Assembly (NCBI GenBank): GCA_934120395.1
Contig: CAKOTZ010000003.1
Span: 96,295 to 160,294, forward strand
Direction of reading: 5' to 3'
DNA: 64,000 nt
Origin: an uncultured Clostridia bacterium
GTDB taxonomy: Bacteria > Bacillota > Clostridia > TANB77 > CAG-508
Shown in pieces: positions 9,698-18,844 of this stretch. The position numbers were made by a program, and so were the translations under genes. The notes beneath the pieces were generated by a model. That model worked only from the letters and a program-made list of their open reading frames with translations, did no database searches and was not told the origin of the DNA. How positions within the stretch are numbered: the first letter of the stretch is position 1; each line of letters opens with the position of its first letter.

Positions 9698-9756
9698 ACG
9701 GTTGAAAAAACATAAACATTTGATATAATCTAATAAAAACAAAAGGGGAGAAAAAT

Positions 9757-10467
9757 ATGAATTTAGTAATGGCACTAATTTTATGCAATATATTAATACT
9801 ATCTTATCAAATAATAATAGAAGTTTTTGCAATATTATGTAGAATAAATGGAATGACTGTGGATAAGAGTAAATTTCAGGTAATTTCAATACTAACAGGG
9901 ACAGGTTTTACAACAAGTGAAAGTGAAAGTATGTTATTAACAAAGAGAAGAAGAAAATTAACACAATATATGATGCTTTTTAGTTATATATTTAACATAG
10001 TAATAGTATCAACAATAGTAAACTTGTTTATGTCAACATCTAGTACAAATGCAGATGAAATAAAGCTTGGAATACTCTTAACAACAATAAACATTTTTTT
10101 AATATTCTTTGTAAGAAAATCACAAACATTTAGAAACTTTTTGGACAGGCAAATAGTAAAAATAGCACATAGTAAAATGATGAGAAAAGGGAACTACATT
10201 TCAGTATATGATAACTATGGAAACAAAGTAATTGCAGAAATAGAATTACGAAAACTAAGGGAAGACATAAAAAATAGAACAATAGAGGAATTAGAATTAA
10301 AAGGCAAATACAATATACAAGTATTGGTCATCAAAAGAGGAGAACAAATCATAGATAAAATAGAAGCAAACACAGTATTGCAAGAAAAAGACGTAATAGT
10401 TGTATTTGGAAAAATGAAAAATATAAAAAGCATATTTATAAAAAATGAAGAAAAAACAAAAGCCTAG
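9757..10467 (+). CDS. Membrane protein with C-terminal TrkA-C-like (RCK_C) domain
   Basis: 236 residues. Three or four membrane segments occur in the first 130 residues (about 3-28, 75-95 and 107-122). The C-terminal 70 residues (TIEELELKGKYNIQVLVIKRG, then VLQEKDVIVVFGKMKNI) have the pattern of the TrkA-C domain, which binds regulatory ligands in potassium channels and transporters. No pore or selectivity filter is seen, so it is not a complete channel. The segment STGTGFTTSES resembles the Trk/Ktr transporter end SxGTGG loop only loosely. The position between feoA and feoB suggests a link with iron uptake, but this is inference. Confidence 0.65.
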   Translation: MNLVMALILCNILILSYQIIIEVFAILCRINGMTVDKSKFQVISILTGTGFTTSESESMLLTKRRRKLTQYMMLFSYIFNIVIVSTIVNLFMSTSSTNADEIKLGILLTTINIFLIFFVRKSQTFRNFLDRQIVKIAHSKMMRKGNYISVYDNYGNKVIAEIELRKLREDIKNRTIEELELKGKYNIQVLVIKRGEQIIDKIEANTVLQEKDVIVVFGKMKNIKSIFIKNEEKTKA

Positions 10468-10522
10468 CACAAAAAACAAAAAAGAGCATATCGTATAATA
10501 ATTGGGTAAAAGAGGTGAGTTT

Positions 10523-12616
10523 ATGCCAAAAAAGGAATCCACTTATACGGTATGTATTACAGGAAATCCAAACGTAGGAAAAAGCACCATATTCAACAGC
10601 CTAACAGGAATGCACCAACATACAGGAAACTGGGCAGGAAAAACAGTATCAAATGCAAGAGGAATGTATACATATCATGAGATAAAATATGAATTAGTAG
10701 ATATACCAGGAACATATTCGCTAATGTCACAGTCCGAAGAAGAAGAAATTGCGAGAGATTACATGTGCTTTGCAAGGCCAGATTGTGCAATAATTGTAGT
10801 AGATGCAACATGTCTAGAAAGAAATTTAAACTTGGTACATCAAATATTAGAAATTACGGACAAAGTAGTTGTATGTGTAAACCTATTAGACGAAGCAAAG
10901 AAAAAAGGGATAGAAATAGACTTTAATAAATTAGAAAAAAGATTAGGAGTAAGTGTAGTACCAACGATAGCAAGAAAGAAACATAATTTAAAAAAAATAA
11001 TGCAAGAAGTAGAAAAAGTATGCACACAAAATAAAGAAACACAGACAAAAGATATACAATATCCAATACAAATAGAAAAAGCAATAAAAATAGTACAAAA
11101 TACAATAAATGAAAAAATAAAAAATAGAAAATTTGCTCGATGGATAAGTATAAAATTATTAGATGGAAACGAAAAAATATTGCAATCAATAGAAAATAAT
11201 TTAGGAATAGATGCACGAGAAAGAACAATAAAAGAAGCGATAGAAAAAGCAACAGAAACATTAAAAAAAGATAACATAACACAAGAAAACTTTATAGATA
11301 AAATTGTATCATGTATTATGTATAGAGCAGAAGATATTAGCAACGATGTAGTAAAATATACCAAAAAAAACTATACCAAAACAGATAGAAAAGCGGATAA
11401 AATACTAACATCAAAAATATTCGGAATACCAATCATGTTAGCATTCTTAGGGATAATATTTTGGATAACCATTACAGGAGCTAATTATCCATCAACAATG
11501 CTTTCAAACATTTTTAGCAATATGGAAAATGAATTAATAAGTGTTTGCTGGAAAATAGGAGTTCCTCAATGGGCAATAGGGATATTTATAGAAGGAATGT
11601 TTAGAACAGCAACGTGGGTAATAGCAGTTATGTTGCCACCAATGACAATATTTTTTCCGCTATTTGCGATATTAGAGGATTTAGGATATTTACCACGAAT
11701 AGCTTTTAATCTAGACAGCTTATTCAAGAAAGCATGTACAACAGGAAAACAGGCTCTAACAATGTGCATGGGCTTTGGATGCAATGCAACAGGTATTGTA
11801 GGATGTAGAATAATAGAGTCACCTAGAGAGAAAACAATCGCAATGCTAACCAACAGTTTTGTGCCATGTAATGGAAGATTTCCAATGCTTATAACAATAG
11901 CGTCAATATTTATAGGAAGCTTATTTGCAGGTCCAGCAAGTTCAATAATGGCAACAGTAACAGTATTAACAATAATAGTATTTGGAATATGTATGACATT
12001 ATTTATATCAAAAATATTATCAAAAACAATACTAAAAGGCATGCCATCATCATTTATATTAGAATTACCACCATACAGAAAACCTCAAGTATGTAAGGTA
12101 ATAGTGCGTACAATACTAGATAAAGTAATTTTTGTATTAGGGAGAGCGGTATCAGTAGCAGCACCAGCAGGAATAGTAATATGGATACTAGCAAATGTAA
12201 ATATAAATGGAATTACATTACTAAACTATATAGCAAGCTTTTTAAATCCATTTGCACAACTAATGGGGCTAGACGGCTATATACTAACAGCATTTATATT
12301 AGCATTACCAGCAAATGAAATAGTACTGCCAATAATATTAATGAGTTACATGGCAAATGGTAGCTTGATAGACATAGAAGATATAAATAACATAGGAAAC
12401 ATATTAATAAGAAATGGATGGACAATATTAACAGCAATTAACGTAATGATATTCAGCTTATTACACTTTCCATGCAGTACAACATTGCTTACAATAAAAA
12501 AAGAAAGTGGAAGCTGGAAGTGGACGGCCTTAGCATTTATATTACCAACAATATGTGGAATAATTGTATGTATGACAACAACTTTAGCATATAATATAGG
12601 CTTAAAAATAATATAG
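10523..12616 (+). CDS. feoB: Ferrous iron transporter FeoB
   Basis: GTP-dependent Fe(II) permease of the cytoplasmic membrane. The N-terminal G domain has GNPNVGKS (G1), DIPGTYSL (G3) and NLLD (G4), then a helical linker. The membrane part carries the family signatures PRIAF, MGFGCNATGI and NSFVPCNGRFPM in the first Gate region and the second FeoB_C/Gate block with LPANEIVLP. 697 residues from the ATG after GAGGTGAG; an upstream TTG in frame has no ribosome binding site. A strong terminator starts inside the stop codon. It probably forms an operon with feoA and the intervening membrane protein. Confidence 0.95.
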   Translation: MPKKESTYTVCITGNPNVGKSTIFNSLTGMHQHTGNWAGKTVSNARGMYTYHEIKYELVDIPGTYSLMSQSEEEEIARDYMCFARPDCAIIVVDATCLERNLNLVHQILEITDKVVVCVNLLDEAKKKGIEIDFNKLEKRLGVSVVPTIARKKHNLKKIMQEVEKVCTQNKETQTKDIQYPIQIEKAIKIVQNTINEKIKNRKFARWISIKLLDGNEKILQSIENNLGIDARERTIKEAIEKATETLKKDNITQENFIDKIVSCIMYRAEDISNDVVKYTKKNYTKTDRKADKILTSKIFGIPIMLAFLGIIFWITITGANYPSTMLSNIFSNMENELISVCWKIGVPQWAIGIFIEGMFRTATWVIAVMLPPMTIFFPLFAILEDLGYLPRIAFNLDSLFKKACTTGKQALTMCMGFGCNATGIVGCRIIESPREKTIAMLTNSFVPCNGRFPMLITIASIFIGSLFAGPASSIMATVTVLTIIVFGICMTLFISKILSKTILKGMPSSFILELPPYRKPQVCKVIVRTILDKVIFVLGRAVSVAAPAGIVIWILANVNINGITLLNYIASFLNPFAQLMGLDGYILTAFILALPANEIVLPIILMSYMANGSLIDIEDINNIGNILIRNGWTILTAINVMIFSLLHFPCSTTLLTIKKESGSWKWTALAFILPTICGIIVCMTTTLAYNIGLKII

Positions 12617-12650
12617 AGGAGCGATAAAAAGCTCCTCTATATTATTTTTA
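12610..12650 (+). terminator. Intrinsic terminator of feoB
   Basis: A 13-bp stem (AATATAGAGGAGC and complement) is followed by a T-rich tail. It overlaps the feoB stop codon and faces a convergent gene. Confidence 0.85.
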
Positions 12651-12659
12651 AATCTTAAT

Positions 12660-13346
12660 CTATTGATTCTTTTTATTTGTAAGACTATAAGCAAGATAAA
12701 CTAAAGCTAACCAAACAAAGAAAATAATAAAGATTAACAAAATTGGATTAATTGGTAATGCGTAAAAAATATGTGTTACAAAAATAGCAATAGCAAGAGT
12801 TAACAAAGAATCAATAACAGGATTCTTTAAAGCAATGCTAATAGTTGAAATTAAAATAAAAGTTAACATGCTTAATACAATACCAAAAATAGTCATTAAA
12901 ACCACATGTGCAATAATATCATTTTGATGGTAACCGAAAAAACCTGACCAAATCAAAATAAAATACATAATTGCATTAGCTAAAAATGGAAGAACAATGT
13001 ATAAAGTACCAGTCATAATATTAGTAGAAAACATTTGATGACTACTAATAGTTGAAGAAATTTTACTGTTCTTCGAATATGTACTCATTAAAAGAGCAAT
13101 TACAATTGGTAAAATACAAGCCAAAATAAATGTATTAAAGTTTAGTAATTGTTCACCAATAAAATCATATTTAATGTCAGAAATTTGTTGAATATCAGCA
13201 GTAGAAGACATACTAATAATGTTTGCTACAATATTGTTAAAACCAAGTAAAAGTGAAACAATAATAACAATAATTAAAAACAAAACTGGCAAGCAACATT
13301 TTGAATAACCTTTAAACAAATCTTTATTAAGTAAATTATTCTCCAT
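12660..13346 (-). CDS. Unknown polytopic membrane protein
   Basis: 228 residues with about six hydrophobic segments and short loops, ending in a Lys-Asn-rich tail. I recognise no specific family; the layout resembles Yip1-like or ABC-2-type permease proteins, but no motif is decisive. The ATG start (MENNLLNKD) is chosen because AAGGTG lies 8 bases upstream; an in-frame GTG overlaps that site. It is a single gene, convergent with feoB and divergent from tmk. Confidence 0.6.
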   Translation of the reverse strand: MENNLLNKDLFKGYSKCCLPVLFLIIVIIVSLLLGFNNIVANIISMSSTADIQQISDIKYDFIGEQLLNFNTFILACILPIVIALLMSTYSKNSKISSTISSHQMFSTNIMTGTLYIVLPFLANAIMYFILIWSGFFGYHQNDIIAHVVLMTIFGIVLSMLTFILISTISIALKNPVIDSLLTLAIAIFVTHIFYALPINPILLIFIIFFVWLALVYLAYSLTNKKNQ

Positions 13347-13485
13347 CAATTTCACACCTTTCTTTTGTATTTTTGTCTATTATTACATAAGGAAATAAAA
13401 AAAGCAAGTATTTGTAAATGGTAAATATGAATATATGGATATAAAAAAATTCTATTTTTTAGCAAATACATAAAAAAATAAAATC

Positions 13486-13514
13486 TTGTCCATGTATACA
13501 GCCTATGATATAAT
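13486..13514 (+). promoter_or_regulatory. SigA-type promoter for tmk
   Basis: TTGTCC and TATAAT with 17 bases between, 31 bases before the tmk start. Confidence 0.65.
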
Positions 13515-13544
13515 ATTCAAAAATGAAAAGAGAGTTGATAAACT

Positions 13545-14222
13545 ATGTTAAACAAAGGAAAAATCATAGTCATAGAAGGTACAGACGGCAGTGGGAAAGC
13601 AACACAAACAGAACTATTAGCCAAAAGATGGACAGAAGAGAACATAAACTATAAAACAGTTAGTTTTCCAAACTATGAAAGCCCATCATCAAGCTTAGTA
13701 AAAATGTATTTAAACGGAGAGTTTGGAGAAAAAGCAGAAAGTATAAATGCTTATGCAGCTTCAAGTTTTTTTGCGGTAGATAGGTGGGCAACATGGGAAA
13801 AAGACTACAAGGAATACTATAAACAAGGTGGCATTATTTTAGCAGACCGTTATACACCGTCAAATCTAATACACCAAGCAGGAAAAATAAAGGATGAACA
13901 AGAGCGAGAAAAGTTTATAAATTGGGTATATGAATATGAGTATAAATTGTTGAAATTACCAGAACCAGACGTGGTAATATTCCTAAATATGCCAACAGAA
14001 TATGCGTATAAAATAATGAAAGAAAGAGAAAATAAAATAACGCATAAAGAAGAAAAAGACATACATGAAAGAGACATATATTACCTAGAAAAATCTTATA
14101 AAAATGCAATAGAGTTGGCAAAAAAATATAATTGGCAAATAGTAGACTGTATAAAAGAAGATAAAATAAAAACGCGAGAAGAAATACACAAAGAAGTATA
14201 CCAAATTTTAAGAGAAAAATAA
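13545..14222 (+). CDS. tmk: Thymidylate kinase
   Basis: Phosphorylates dTMP to dTDP for DNA synthesis. The P-loop is GTDGSGKAT; SFPNY and the DRW/DRYTPSN segments match the nucleotide-binding motifs of dTMP kinase, and VVIFLNMPTEYAYK is the usual strand before the LID region. 225 residues, slightly longer than the average 205-210. The LID is Lys/Glu-rich. It has its own promoter and is followed by dnaG after about 100 bases. Confidence 0.92.
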   Translation: MLNKGKIIVIEGTDGSGKATQTELLAKRWTEENINYKTVSFPNYESPSSSLVKMYLNGEFGEKAESINAYAASSFFAVDRWATWEKDYKEYYKQGGIILADRYTPSNLIHQAGKIKDEQEREKFINWVYEYEYKLLKLPEPDVVIFLNMPTEYAYKIMKERENKITHKEEKDIHERDIYYLEKSYKNAIELAKKYNWQIVDCIKEDKIKTREEIHKEVYQILREK

Positions 14223-14324
14223 AAAACAACAAAATAGAAAAACAGCAGACTCTAAAAGACAAATAATAAAGAAGGATTTAGCTAAAAACTGTCGAATAGT
14301 ATATATTGTAGGAAGGTTAAAACC

Positions 14325-16110
14325 ATGATACGATATAGTGAAGAAATAATAGAAGAAATTAGAAATGCAAATGATATAGTAGATGTAATTTCTCAATATG
14401 TAGTATTAAAAAGAAGTGGAAGAAACTTTTTTGGATTGTGCCCATTCCATAAAGAAAAATCACCTTCTTTTTCTGTTTCTCCAGATAAGCAAATATTTCA
14501 TTGCTTTGGATGTGGAGTAGGAGGAAATGTTATTCACTTTATAAGCAAAATAGAAGGACTAAACTTTGTAGAAACTTTACAAACACTTGCTGAAAGGGCA
14601 GGAGTAACATTGCCAAAATTAGAAAATGCAGAAGAAGATAAGCAAATTGCCTTAAAAGAAAAAATATATCAGATAAATGAGCAGGCGGCATTATTTTATC
14701 ATGAAAATTTATATAAACCAGAAGCAAAAATTGCTCAGGAATATATAAAAAAAAGGAAGTTAGATAATAATACTTTAAAAAACTTCAAAATAGGATTTTC
14801 GGGAAAAAGTAATGAATTATATACACATCTAAGGCAATTAGGATTTAAAGAAGAAGAAATAGTTGCATCAAACCTTGTTAGTAAAACAAGAGAAGGTGGA
14901 TATATAGACAGATTTAGAGGACGCCTAATGTTTCCAATACAAGATATAAGAAACAAAACAATAGCATTTGGAGGCAGAGTGTTAGATGACTCAAAACCTA
15001 AATATATCAATTCGCCAGAAGGTTTAGTATATAGCAAAGGAAGGCATCTTTATGGATTAAACATAGCTAAAAAAGAAAAACTATCTAATATAATAATAGT
15101 TGAAGGATATATGGATTGTATTTCACTTCATCAAAGGGGGATTACCAATGCGGTAGCGTCATTAGGAACTGCATTAACAGAAGCACAAGGAAGATTGCTA
15201 AGACGCTATGGAGAAAAAGTAATAATCAGTTATGATGCTGATGGAGCTGGTCAAAGTGCAACAATGAGAGGTTTAGATATATTAAATAATCTTGGTTGTG
15301 ACTTACGTATTTTACAAATGGATGGAGCAAAAGATCCAGACGAATATGTTATAAAATACGGAAGTGGAAGGTTCAATTTATTGGTAGATAACGCAATTTC
15401 CTTGATAGAATTTAAAATTAAAATGTTAAGGCAAAGCAGTACAATGGAAGCTACAAACGATAAAATAAAATTCCTAAATGAAGTAGCCAAAATTTTATCA
15501 GCAGTAAACAACAAAATGGAACAAGAAGTTTATATTGATAAAATAGCTCAAGAGTATAACATATCAAAAGAAGCTATTTATGCACAGATAAACAAACTTC
15601 AATATCAAAATTCACAAGGTAGCAAAATATTAGAAGCGGGACAAATAAAAAGAATAAAGCCAAGCATTATAATAGAAGAAAACGGCATAACTGAAACTGT
15701 ACAAAAAAGAGAAAAAATAATAATTTGGTTACTAATTAATAATCCAGAAACAACATACAGAAATCTCAAAGACAGAATACAACCAAGTGATTTAAAAGTC
15801 GAAAAGAACCAAAAAATTGTAAAAAAATTGTATGAAGAATATCAAAATGGAAATATTAATATTAATCAAATATTAAATACATTTGAGGAACAAGAAGTAA
15901 ATTATATAACAGGAATAATGGCAGAAAATATGGAAATAACGGACATCACAAAAGCCATAAAAGATGTATTAATAGCTTTTGAAAAAGAAAAACTGGTTAA
16001 AGAAAGAAACCAAGTTTTAAAGGACTTAAATACAGCACAACGGAGAAACAAGAGAAATGCTAGAAAAAAGGTTAAATGAAATTATCATTCAATTATCTAG
16101 ACTAAAATAG
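14325..16110 (+). CDS. dnaG: DNA primase DnaG, with C-terminus restored by a +1 shift at CGG
   Basis: Makes RNA primers for DNA replication. The zinc-binding domain is C-x2-H-x17-C-x2-C (CPFHKEKSPSF and CFGCG). The TOPRIM core has VEGYMDC and SYDADGAGQ. A helical DnaB-interaction region forms the C-terminus. In the zero frame the protein ends NTAQRRNKRNARKKVK. Skipping the C of the in-frame CGG at codon 573 instead gives GETREMLEKRLNEI and then IIQLSRLK before a TAG stop, a regular amphipathic helix typical of DnaG C-termini. The extended stop directly abuts the ribosome binding site of rpoD, which supports this end. The start is ATG after AGGAAGG. Confidence 0.9.
16041..16043 (+). other. +1 frameshift site, CGG-A, in dnaG
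   Basis: The CGG is preceded by CAA. The shift adds 22 residues from GGA to the TAG at 16108-16110; the unshifted frame ends 31 bases earlier. Weaker than the other sites because both products keep all catalytic domains. Confidence 0.65.
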
Positions 16111-16121
16111 GAGGATGTAGA

Positions 16122-17252
16122 ATGGAAAAAAAAGAAGAAGTAAATAAAATAAAAAAAACAGAAAAAGAGAGTAACGAAATAACAAATCAAAAAGTAGCTA
16201 AAATTTTAAGTAAGGCAAAAGAAAATGGAAAAATAACTTATGGAGAATTAGCGAACGAATTGGTAGATATAAATGCGGAAGAAATTGATAAAGTATTTGA
16301 CGAATTCGAAAAAATGGGTGTAGATATTTTAAAAGATGATACAGAAGAACCAGACATGGAAGATCTAGAAGAAGTAGAAGAAATACCATTAGAAGAAATA
16401 AACGTAAATACACTTGAAGGAACAAGTGTAGATGATCCTGTAAGAATGTATTTAAGAGAAATTGGAAAAATCCCGCTGTTAACATATGAACAAGAATTAG
16501 AATTAGCAAAAAGAGTACTAGAGAACGATGAAGAAGCAAAACAAAAATTGGCAGAATCAAACCTAAGATTAGTTGTAAGTATAGCAAAAAAATACGTAGG
16601 TAGAGGAATGTTATTCTTAGATTTAATTCAAGAAGGAAACATGGGACTTATAAAAGCAGTAGAGAAATTTGACTATACAAAAGGATATAAATTTAGTACT
16701 TATGCAACGTGGTGGATTAGACAAGCAATAACAAGAGCTATAGCAGATCAAGCAAGAACAATACGTATACCAGTTCACATGGTAGAAACAATTAATAAGC
16801 TAATACGTACATCAAGACACCTATTACAACAACTAGGAAGAGAGCCAACGCCTGAGGAATTAGCAAAAGAACTAGAAATGCCAGTCGAAAAGGTAATGGA
16901 AATACAAAAAATAGCACAAGATCCAGTATCGCTAGAAACACCAATTGGAGAAGAAGATGATAGCCACTTAGGAGATTTTATACAAGATGAAGATTCTCCA
17001 GCGCCACATGATTCAGCTGCATACACCTTATTAAAAGAGCAATTAGAAGAAGTAATGAATACATTAACACCAAGGGAAGCAAAAGTTTTAAAATTACGAT
17101 TTGGTTTAGAAGATGGTAAAGCAAGGACACTAGAAGAAGTTGGAAAAGAATTCATGGTAACAAGAGAGAGAATACGCCAAATAGAAGCAAAAGCACTAAG
17201 AAAGTTAAGACATCCAAGTAGAAGTAAGCGATTAAAAGATTATATGAGTTAA
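16122..17252 (+). CDS. rpoD: RNA polymerase primary sigma factor RpoD (SigA)
   Basis: Directs RNA polymerase to housekeeping promoters. 376 residues. Region 1.2 (DPVRMYLREIGKIPLL), region 2 (NLRLVVSIAKKY, GNMGLIKAVEKFDY, TYATWWIRQAITRAI), region 3 and region 4 (TPREAKVLKLRFGL, TLEEVGKEFMVTRERIRQIEAKAL) are intact, with a short acidic region 1.1. The dnaG-rpoD order is the common bacterial macromolecular-synthesis arrangement. The ribosome binding site AGGAGG overlaps the end of the restored dnaG frame, so the two are translationally close. No CGG codon occurs in frame. Confidence 0.97.
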   Translation: MEKKEEVNKIKKTEKESNEITNQKVAKILSKAKENGKITYGELANELVDINAEEIDKVFDEFEKMGVDILKDDTEEPDMEDLEEVEEIPLEEINVNTLEGTSVDDPVRMYLREIGKIPLLTYEQELELAKRVLENDEEAKQKLAESNLRLVVSIAKKYVGRGMLFLDLIQEGNMGLIKAVEKFDYTKGYKFSTYATWWIRQAITRAIADQARTIRIPVHMVETINKLIRTSRHLLQQLGREPTPEELAKELEMPVEKVMEIQKIAQDPVSLETPIGEEDDSHLGDFIQDEDSPAPHDSAAYTLLKEQLEEVMNTLTPREAKVLKLRFGLEDGKARTLEEVGKEFMVTRERIRQIEAKALRKLRHPSRSKRLKDYMS

Positions 17253-17351
17253 AACTTGCAAAAAACTCTTTTTTATGTTAAACTATAGCTAGTAATGTAC
17301 AACTTTGAGTAAAAGAGAGGTGAAAATTCTTAAAATATTTAAGAAGAAATT

Positions 17352-17639
17352 ATGGATGAAAGTATAAAAGTAAAAAAAACAAATAGTAATATAAAAAATT
17401 TTTTTAAAACACTAGCTAAGCCATTTCAAGCTTTAGTAGCAGATGATATTTCAGAAGAAAAAGAGTTAAAAGAAGAGCTAAAAAAAATAGAAGCTGTACA
17501 ACAAGAATTACATAAAGGAAAAGAAGAAGATTATATAAGTAATTTAAAAGTTGAAAAAACAACAGGAAAAACAAAAGGGCAAAGTGTAAAGCATAAAGAA
17601 AGTAAGGAAAAGCAACAAGAAATGGAAATTGGAGATTGA
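17352..17639 (+). CDS. Small charged unknown protein
   Basis: 95 residues, rich in Lys and Glu, with a predicted coiled coil at about residues 33-60 and a disordered tail. No family recognised. The nearest good ribosome binding site (GAGAGGTG) is about 30 bases upstream, which is too far. A 15-codon reading frame starting with GTG at 17320 uses that site and overlaps this start, so translation may be coupled, or the real start may differ. A promoter-like TTGCAA...TAAACT lies upstream. It is placed downstream of rpoD and before tRNA-Met. Confidence 0.45.
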   Translation: MDESIKVKKTNSNIKNFFKTLAKPFQALVADDISEEKELKEELKKIEAVQQELHKGKEEDYISNLKVEKTTGKTKGQSVKHKESKEKQQEMEIGD

Positions 17640-17672
17640 AGAAAAGATAGATTTTAATCTGTCTTTTCTTCA
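17636..17672 (+). terminator. Hairpin, probable terminator
   Basis: The inverted repeat TTGAAGAAAAGATAGA / TCTGTCTTTTCTTCAA overlaps the stop of the preceding gene. The T-rich tail is part of the stem rather than after it, so its efficiency is uncertain. Confidence 0.5.
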
Positions 17673-17697
17673 AAAATAAAAAAATAATAAAAATATA

Positions 17698-17726
17698 TTG
17701 ACAAAAGATAAAAAAATTATTATAAT
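17698..17726 (+). promoter_or_regulatory. Consensus promoter for tRNA-Met
   Basis: TTGACA and TATAAT match the consensus perfectly with a 17-base spacer, 17 bases before the tRNA. Confidence 0.9.
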
Positions 17727-17742
17727 ACAAAAAGTTACAGAT

Positions 17743-17819
17743 GGCGAAGTAGCTCAGTTGGCTAGAGCACGCGGTTCATACCCGCGGTGTCGAGAGTTCG
17801 AATCTCCCCTTCGCTACCA
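17743..17819 (+). tRNA. tRNA-Met (anticodon CAT), elongator type
   Basis: Cloverleaf: acceptor GGCGAAG pairing with CTTCGCT, anticodon arm CGCGG-TTCATAC-CCGCG with a 7-base loop and CAT anticodon, T arm GAGAG-TTCGAAT-CTC. CCA is encoded. The close match to clostridial elongator tRNA-Met argues against an initiator or a lysidine-modified Ile tRNA. It has its own promoter and terminator. Confidence 0.93.
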
Positions 17820-17827
17820 AAAAAATA

Positions 17828-17857
17828 AACCAGCTATAAATTAGCTGGTCTTTTTTA
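17828..17857. terminator. Terminator after tRNA-Met
   Basis: ACCAGCTA / TAGCTGGT stem with six T residues after it. The stop codon of the convergent Fic gene lies inside the stem. Confidence 0.8.
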
Positions 17858-18512
17858 TTCCATCCAAACATTTATCAAAAAGAAATGCTTTTAAGTTTTC
17901 AAGTTTATTTTCGTCTTCATAATACTCAATTAATTTAGTACCAAAGGTAATTCTATCATCATTATTAATAGAAAGAATTCCTTTACCATACTTAATTAAT
18001 TGATGATTAGCGACAAGCATAGAAGTTCTTTTATTGCCATCATTAAAGATTTGCATTTTCATTAAATTGCACATGAAAGTAATAATATTATCAGTAATAT
18101 TATCAGACAAAGAATTATTATATGAATCTATTAGATTATTTATTTTTTCTTTAGAAGGTAACTCAGGTTTCCATTTAGTGCCACCCATAGAAACATCAAA
18201 AGTACGTAAATGTCCAGGATTATCAACAATGTTAGAGCCGACAAAGGCATGTACATTTTCAATAAATTGCAAATTCATATCTGTATTAATACTATAAATG
18301 ACATATTGCCAAGCATGTTTCAAATTATTAATTGCTTGAATTTCATCTATTCGAAGATGGCTAACATTAGATCCATCATAAATTGCTTGTGTTTCAGGAA
18401 AAGTAACAGCTATTCCTTCTAAATTGGCACTTTTCCAAATAGAATCAACAATATTGCGCTTAGCATATAATATATTTTCTTCCATTGTCATATTATATTT
18501 ATCTTTAAACAT
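17841..18512 (-). CDS. Fic-domain protein with altered catalytic motif (His to Gln)
   Basis: Fic enzymes usually transfer AMP to target proteins. Here the core motif reads QIFNDGNKRTSM where the family has H-x-F-x-(D/N)-(G/A)-N-(G/K)-R: the catalytic His is Gln154 while Phe, Asp, Gly, Asn and Arg are kept. An N-terminal SANLEG (residues 28-33) matches the inhibitory (S/T)xxxE(G/N) motif of class II Fic proteins. The start ATG is chosen because AAGGAGG lies 5 bases before it. 223 residues. It is preceded on the same strand by a small basic protein gene, as in toxin-antitoxin pairs. The enzyme may be inactive, or a different chemistry may apply, as in Doc relatives. Confidence 0.8.
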   Translation of the reverse strand: MFKDKYNMTMEENILYAKRNIVDSIWKSANLEGIAVTFPETQAIYDGSNVSHLRIDEIQAINNLKHAWQYVIYSINTDMNLQFIENVHAFVGSNIVDNPGHLRTFDVSMGGTKWKPELPSKEKINNLIDSYNNSLSDNITDNIITFMCNLMKMQIFNDGNKRTSMLVANHQLIKYGKGILSINNDDRITFGTKLIEYYEDENKLENLKAFLFDKCLDGIKKTS

Positions 18513-18559
18513 AAGTACCTCCTTAATTATTGTCATCATATAGATAAGAAGCCTTGCAT

Positions 18560-18721
18560 TTAAGACTTCTTACTTTTAGATTTCTTTGCCTTAGGTATAA
18601 TTAAATTCTTAGTTTTTTTCTTCTTTGGTTGAACCGAAATAATATAATCGGAAACAGGAGACATATTTATATTAGAGCCATCGCCCTCAATTATTTCTAA
18701 AATTTTTTCATCTTTTTCCAT
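18560..18721 (-). CDS. Small basic protein upstream of the Fic gene
   Basis: 53 residues from an ATG with GGAGG 5 bases upstream; a longer in-frame reading lacks such a site. The N-terminal half is acidic (KDEKILEIIEGDGS) and the last 22 residues are almost all Lys, Ser and Pro, suggesting nucleic-acid or membrane contact, or a disordered tail. No SxxxEG inhibitory motif is present, so it is not a class I FicA antitoxin by sequence. Family unknown. The Fic start is 47 bases downstream, so they are likely co-transcribed. Confidence 0.55.
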   Translation of the reverse strand: MEKDEKILEIIEGDGSNINMSPVSDYIISVQPKKKKTKNLIIPKAKKSKSKKS

Positions 18722-18781
18722 AAGAACCTCCATAAGCGTTTTTAATATCATATCACAAATCAAGTAGAACTGTCAAAAACA

Positions 18782-18812
18782 TTGACACAAAGCTAAAAAA
18801 GTGTAATAATAT
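18782..18812 (+). promoter_or_regulatory. Promoter for the scpB-proS-aspS genes
   Basis: TTGACA is followed after 16-19 bases by a TAATAA/TAATAT element, about 35 bases before the scpB start. Confidence 0.6.
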
Positions 18813-18844
18813 AAGCAGTCAAAAAACGAGGAAGAGGAAGAAAA

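Noticed and set aside
17320..17367. 15-codon leader peptide starting at GTG before the 17352 gene
   Set aside because: It has a ribosome binding site but is too short to judge; noted only in the neighbouring gene entry.
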